Origin: a virus | Reading direction: 5' to 3' (one strand) | Virus record (IMG/VR): IMGVR_UViG_3300044630_004371 | Location: 1-64,000 of that record | DNA length: 64,000 nucleotides | Part shown: positions 60,607-64,000 of the stretch, one piece after another | How positions within the stretch are numbered: the first letter of the stretch is position 1 | Layout: each line of letters begins with the position of its first letter | Position numbers and translations under genes: made by a program | The notes under the pieces: model-generated | What the model saw: the letters and a program-made list of their open reading frames with translations, nothing else | Database searches by the model: none | Told to the model about the DNA's origin: nothing

Positions 60607-60634
60607 AAAAGGCCCCAAATATATTGGAACCTTT
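60607..60634 (-). terminator. Terminator of the LRR gene
   Basis: On the minus strand, AAAGGTTCC and GGGGCCTTT pair (with one or two mismatches), followed by a T-run. Confidence 0.65.
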
Positions 60635-60637
60635 ATC

Positions 60638-62062
60638 TTAATTTATTTCAGTTTTTGGTAACAAAAGTTTTAATTTTTGATAGTTCTCTTCACCTATATC
60701 ACCTTCTTTTATACCCAATCTATGTAGTGACCCACCGTTGCTTTTATCTAAATAGGTAATTTCAAATGGAATATCTTTAATCGGGTTACCTGTAAGATTC
60801 AAAAACACAAGGTTTTTTAACGCACCTATTTCTTTAGGTAACGTTTTGATACGGTTATCAGTCAAGACCAACATCTCCAAATTCTTCAAATCACCAATAG
60901 ATGGATGTAGCTCAACCAATTTTGCCTTGGTGATAATAAACTGGTCAATGTTCTTAAATCGACTTAAACTTGGTAATTTAGGTACGTCTCTATTCATAAT
61001 TCTTATTGTTGGTGTGTCTTCTGGAAACATTTCGAATAAACTCTCTGCAAACCCAAATTGAATCAAAAAATCCAAATATTTGTTGTTTTCTATTCCTTTT
61101 TTAAACTCTTTAGCCATTCCCATCAATTCCTCGTAAAAGTAATTGCTTAACCCTTCACTCTCAGCAATTACATCCTCAAAAATACTAACGTTTTGGCTGT
61201 TTTTTCTATCTTTTAATTGGTTGGTTTCAAAGTGTATTTGATACATCTCTTCAGATTCACCACTAAAAAATTTATTGTTTATTATAATATAGATATTTGA
61301 GTTTTTACCATTTGGCTTTTTATGGTTTTGAGTATAGTTTTTAAACATCCCATTACCATCTTTTGCTGTACACCAGTTAGCAAACTTATCAAACACAACA
61401 TTCGCTGCGGTTGTTTTAGGAATAAACAGTGTAAACTTTCTATCCTTGACTGGAATCTCAGCTTGTCCAGATTCCATAAATTTATTCATTGTCCTCTCAA
61501 CCGCACTTGGTTCCCTCTCAATAAAAGGGTCAACAGCATCAAATAATTGTGATAACGATTTGTATTGGTTGATATTGGTAGGGTCTTCCACATGTTTAAG
61601 ACTATAACTGTTTTGACACAATTCCTTAAATTTACGCTTTCTTTTATTATCCTCAAACAATAAAAGATAAACATTGGCTTGTGGCAAGTCCTCACTAACA
61701 AATCGTATAGCAGATAAAATGTCGTTTTCACCACCATTTTTTAATAGTCTAGTAAACACGTTAAGCATCCATTGTAAATACATTTTATGTTCAGTTGGGT
61801 CAGCTACTATCATTTCTGAAAATACTTGAGAACAAACACTAACTTTTTTTAATATACGATTTTTGTCATTGTTTTTCATGGAAAGAATACCAATTAAATT
61901 ACCATTGGTGGTTGTAATCTTTTTGCTCTCATATCCATCAATTTTTAATTGTCCTAGTTTGGTATCAAGAGGGTCGCTATCTAAATTATCACTAACACAC
62001 TCAAAAACATCAAATTGTTCAGCCAAGAATGATAATCTATCTGTAATATTTATTTCTTTCAT
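60638..62062 (-). CDS. Leucine-rich repeat protein
   Basis: A 474-residue protein starting MKEINITDRLSFLAEQFDVFE; an upstream TTG in frame belongs to the promoter. The first 370 residues include ANVVFDKFANWCTAKDGNGMFKNYTQ and YIIINNKFFSGESEEMYQIHFETNQLKD, a block that recurs in phage hypothetical proteins. The C-terminal 95 residues hold about three leucine-rich repeats (IGDLKNLEMLVLTDNRIKTLPKEIGALKNLVFLNLTGNPIKDIP). LRR proteins bind other proteins, so a host target is possible. It has a perfect host-type promoter and so may be early. Confidence 0.78.
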   Translation of the reverse strand: MKEINITDRLSFLAEQFDVFECVSDNLDSDPLDTKLGQLKIDGYESKKITTTNGNLIGILSMKNNDKNRILKKVSVCSQVFSEMIVADPTEHKMYLQWMLNVFTRLLKNGGENDILSAIRFVSEDLPQANVYLLLFEDNKRKRKFKELCQNSYSLKHVEDPTNINQYKSLSQLFDAVDPFIEREPSAVERTMNKFMESGQAEIPVKDRKFTLFIPKTTAANVVFDKFANWCTAKDGNGMFKNYTQNHKKPNGKNSNIYIIINNKFFSGESEEMYQIHFETNQLKDRKNSQNVSIFEDVIAESEGLSNYFYEELMGMAKEFKKGIENNKYLDFLIQFGFAESLFEMFPEDTPTIRIMNRDVPKLPSLSRFKNIDQFIITKAKLVELHPSIGDLKNLEMLVLTDNRIKTLPKEIGALKNLVFLNLTGNPIKDIPFEITYLDKSNGGSLHRLGIKEGDIGEENYQKLKLLLPKTEIN

Positions 62063-62073
62063 ATTATATTTAG

Positions 62074-62104
62074 CAAATATACTAAAAAATTTTGAACAAG
62101 ACAA
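62074..62104 (-). promoter_or_regulatory. Host-type promoter, perfect TTG-N20-TATATTTG
   Basis: On the minus strand, TACTTGTC is followed after 20 bases by TATATTTG (plus-strand CAAATATA at 62074-62081, CAA at 62102-62104). It drives the LRR gene with a leader of about 10 bases. Confidence 0.76.
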
Positions 62105-62107
62105 GTA

Positions 62108-62452
62108 TTATAAGTAGAATCGTCTAAAATAATCATCTTCTAAATACTCCTCAACTCTTCTTTTAAAAAACCAAGTCGAACAATCAACATTTTCTGACTC
62201 TCTTTCAATAATATTTAAAATTACTTCATTTGGATTTTCACCATCTGATAACCTATATTTTATCTCTTTTAAATAATTTCCTTTGCCCTGTCTAACCAAC
62301 TGTTCTATTATTATACTATACGTTTCCCATCTAGTCTCTCCCTCTTCATCAATAGTGTTTAAAATGTTAAATAAGTGATTGTTATAAGCCTCGTCAAGTC
62401 TAGATTTTTTACTATGACTAGGGTTTAATAAAAAAATATTAGTTCCCATCAT
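62108..62452 (-). CDS. Hypothetical protein, paralogue of the gene at 63528
   Basis: A 114-residue helical acidic protein. The segment IKYRLSDGENPNEVILNIIERE (about residues 65-86) is matched by LQYKLTDDGNPNEIIIEAIEEV in the product at 63528, and both have a preceding W-x-TY...(V/I)xE(Q/L) helix. They are small paralogues flanking a glycosyltransferase. Function unknown. A late-type promoter core precedes this gene. Confidence 0.65.
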   Translation of the reverse strand: MMGTNIFLLNPSHSKKSRLDEAYNNHLFNILNTIDEEGETRWETYSIIIEQLVRQGKGNYLKEIKYRLSDGENPNEVILNIIERESENVDCSTWFFKRRVEEYLEDDYFRRFYL

Positions 62453-62477
62453 TGTAGTTTAAGTTAAATGTTATTTA

Positions 62478-62487
62478 CTATAAATAT
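62478..62487 (-). promoter_or_regulatory. Late-type promoter core
   Basis: On the minus strand, ATATTTATAG followed by TAAATAAC lies 25 bases before the ATG at 62452, between the two genes. Confidence 0.65.
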
Positions 62488-62489
62488 CT

Positions 62490-63527
62490 TTAAACTACCA
62501 ATAGGTCTAGTTTTAGGATGACATCTTCTACTTTTGTTTGACCCTCAGCATCATAATTTACACTGGTTAAATCATTGGCGCAAAACCTAGTAACATTGTT
62601 TTGAAATTCATGCCATTTTGGGCTAATATCGCTTATCATCACCACATGTTTACCCAACGACCATGCCAGCCAACTCAACCCAGAACTAACACCCAAGTGA
62701 AATTCTGCGTTCAAAATATCAAAAATTCTATTGCTTAAATTGCTATCACCAGTCATATCTATAACATTTTTTAATTGAGTTGGTTCTTTTGATATCACAA
62801 CAACATCATAACCCTTGCCAACCAAAAAATCAACAATCTCTTGCCAGCCGTTTTCAACTTTCCATGATTTGTTATCAGAACTACCAAATTCAGCCATTGT
62901 AACATATTTTTTGGTTATATTTGTTTTAATGCTTTGATAACCAATGGATAAATCTGGACATAGTTCTTGCCAAGGTAAACCAAGGGTTGCGGACGCTACC
63001 ATCTGCAATGGGACCTCAAAAGCTTTTACTGGTGTATAATATGGGTTCTCTTCTTCACAGGCACCAATATAATATTGGGTGTAAACATTTTCAATGACTG
63101 TATTGGGGTTTACAAAAAGAATATTTGGATAAGCATTAACAAATAAATTGTTTTTAAAGGTTGAACAGATTACAGTACAATCATGTTTTTTTCTAAACTC
63201 TTCAACATAAGGAATCCACGCTATAGTATCACCCAAAGCATATGAGTCCATTTTAATAAACACAACTTTTTTACTTGGGTTGAAGTCATCAACAAAAACG
63301 ATTATTCCATCGCTGTTCTCAACAATAACCCTCCATTCTGTATACCATTGTTTTGTCTTGGCAATTATGGTTTGATTGGTTTCACAATAACCAGAACTAA
63401 TCAAACCTATATTCTTATCGTAAAATTTAACAAAATATTTATGCTGTATATCACCACTAATTATTACCCTAGGCGCATTGCCTTCTCTTGGCAATGTGGT
63501 AACATAATTTACCTTAAAACTATTCAT
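62490..63527 (-). CDS. GT9-like heptosyltransferase
   Basis: A 345-residue protein of the autotransporter O-heptosyltransferase type (GT9-like). Features are VVFIKMDSYALGDTIAWIPYVEEFRKKH (about residues 87-114), the mid-protein FGSSDNKSWKVENGWQEIVDFLVGKGYDVVVISKE, and the donor-site EFHLGVSSGLSWLAWSLGKHVVMISDIS. Such enzymes O-glycosylate proteins. Its start overlaps the stop region of the next gene upstream. It is set among small virion-type genes, so it may glycosylate a virion or host surface protein. Confidence 0.82.
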   Translation of the reverse strand: MNSFKVNYVTTLPREGNAPRVIISGDIQHKYFVKFYDKNIGLISSGYCETNQTIIAKTKQWYTEWRVIVENSDGIIVFVDDFNPSKKVVFIKMDSYALGDTIAWIPYVEEFRKKHDCTVICSTFKNNLFVNAYPNILFVNPNTVIENVYTQYYIGACEEENPYYTPVKAFEVPLQMVASATLGLPWQELCPDLSIGYQSIKTNITKKYVTMAEFGSSDNKSWKVENGWQEIVDFLVGKGYDVVVISKEPTQLKNVIDMTGDSNLSNRIFDILNAEFHLGVSSGLSWLAWSLGKHVVMISDISPKWHEFQNNVTRFCANDLTSVNYDAEGQTKVEDVILKLDLLVV

Positions 63528-63848
63528 TTAAAAAGATTTAATCTTATAATATAACCTCTCAAGCTCTGGGGTAAAAGTTTTAACTTCCTCAATAGCCTCA
63601 ATGATTATTTCATTTGGGTTACCATCATCAGTTAACTTATACTGTAACTCTTTAACTCTGAGCATGTCTTTTAAACTATGCTTTAACTCTAAAACAACTT
63701 GGTTATACGTTGCCCATTCTTCCCTTTTGGATGAGGGTCCTTCAATAAGGTTTTCAGTAAGTTTATGTTCATACTGGTGTTCTAATATGGTTTCAAAATT
63801 ACCATATTCTTTGTTAAGAGCACACCTTATTTTTGCTTTCAAGTTCAT
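63528..63848 (-). CDS. Hypothetical protein, paralogue of the gene at 62108
   Basis: A 106-residue helical acidic protein (MNLKAKIRCALNKEYGNFETILEHQYEHKLTENL) sharing the (K/R)-L-(S/T)-D-x-x-N-P-N-E motif with the product of 62108. It lies directly upstream of the heptosyltransferase gene. Function unknown. Confidence 0.65.
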   Translation of the reverse strand: MNLKAKIRCALNKEYGNFETILEHQYEHKLTENLIEGPSSKREEWATYNQVVLELKHSLKDMLRVKELQYKLTDDGNPNEIIIEAIEEVKTFTPELERLYYKIKSF

Positions 63849-63852
63849 CTCA

Positions 63853-64000
63853 TTAATTCATGGGTGTGTTCTTTGATAGGCGATAATCATCGGTAATCTT
63901 GTCATACATCCAATCTCTGATTACTTGTTTGGTAAACTCTTCACCCATTTTATACTTGTATTTTAAATATTCGTATAACGATTTAGGTGTGATAACCTCT
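63853..64000 (-). CDS. Partial protein, 5' end outside window
   Basis: The last 48 residues of a minus-strand gene (ITPKSLYEYLKYKYKMGEEF, later MYDKITDDYRLSKNTPMN) that begins beyond the window edge. Codon use and the tight spacing to the next gene support it as real. The family cannot be told from this fragment. Confidence 0.6.
   Translation of the reverse strand, partial: EVITPKSLYEYLKYKYKMGEEFTKQVIRDWMYDKITDDYRLSKNTPMN

Noticed and set aside
1-64000. tRNA genes, integrase, reverse transcriptase, CRISPR arrays
   Set aside because: No cloverleaf-like stretch with a T-loop, no recombinase or RT motifs, and no spaced repeats were found by reading both strands.

Overview
This window is part of a large AT-rich tailed-phage genome, most likely a myovirus of a Bacteroidetes (Flavobacterium-like) host. 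The head genes are recognisably T4-type: terminase gp17, portal gp20, prohead protease gp21, scaffold gp22-like and major capsid gp23. The host assignment rests on eight promoter-like sites of the form TTG-N19/20-TAnnTTTG (the Bacteroidetes housekeeping promoter), on start codons preceded by A-rich DNA instead of Shine-Dalgarno sites, and on the low GC content. No rRNA, tRNA, integrase or CRISPR array was seen.

Layout. (1) 1-17001, plus strand: a tightly packed glycan operon with about a dozen glycosyltransferases (two GT11 fucosyltransferase-like, GT17, GT2, DUF5672, DUF3431), sugar-nucleotide enzymes (an E1/RfbH-type dehydrase, RfbC, an RfbD-like reductase fused to a GT2, an SDR, Glf) and three methyltransferases. 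(2) 17147-28372, plus: PhoH, two more glycosyltransferases, a T4 gp55-like late sigma factor, then virion genes including a gp5-like OB-fold spike protein and a zinc-ribbon protein behind a structured leader. (3) 28425-51567, minus: a metallopeptidase, GalE, an HNH cassette next to a duplicated end of the capsid gene, the head module, several virion-type proteins, and a thymidylate synthase split in two by a GIY-YIG endonuclease. (4) 51660-58528, plus: a ClpC-like unfoldase, then probable internal virion proteins (zinc peptidase, hydrophobic protein, ADP-ribosyltransferase/DUF5661 polyvalent protein, phosphoribosyltransferase-like protein). (5) 58569-64000, minus: an ABC ATPase and GNAT pair broken at a homopolymer, small proteins, a leucine-rich-repeat protein and a heptosyltransferase-like protein.

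Two promoter classes are visible. One is the host type above. The other is a core ATATTTAT(A/T), usually without a -33 box, placed 2-60 nt upstream of at least 17 genes; it is a good candidate for the target of the gp55-like sigma factor and is the reverse complement of the T4 late box TATAAATA.

The most interesting possible system is a short peptide of the form K-x-(L/I)-I-K-K-(L/I)-L-R-E-x-L. It sits at the N-terminus of otherwise unrelated proteins, including two HExxH metallopeptidases, and between domains of two polyvalent-type proteins. It ends in the (L/I)-x-E signature cleaved by gp21-type proteases, and the capsid protein here carries the same kind of site (LLTE at residue 60). I infer that it is a capsid-targeting and processing peptide for a set of packaged, injected effectors. 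Two gene breaks at homopolymers (A10 and T9) both need one extra base, so they are either frameshift sites or homopolymer undercalls.
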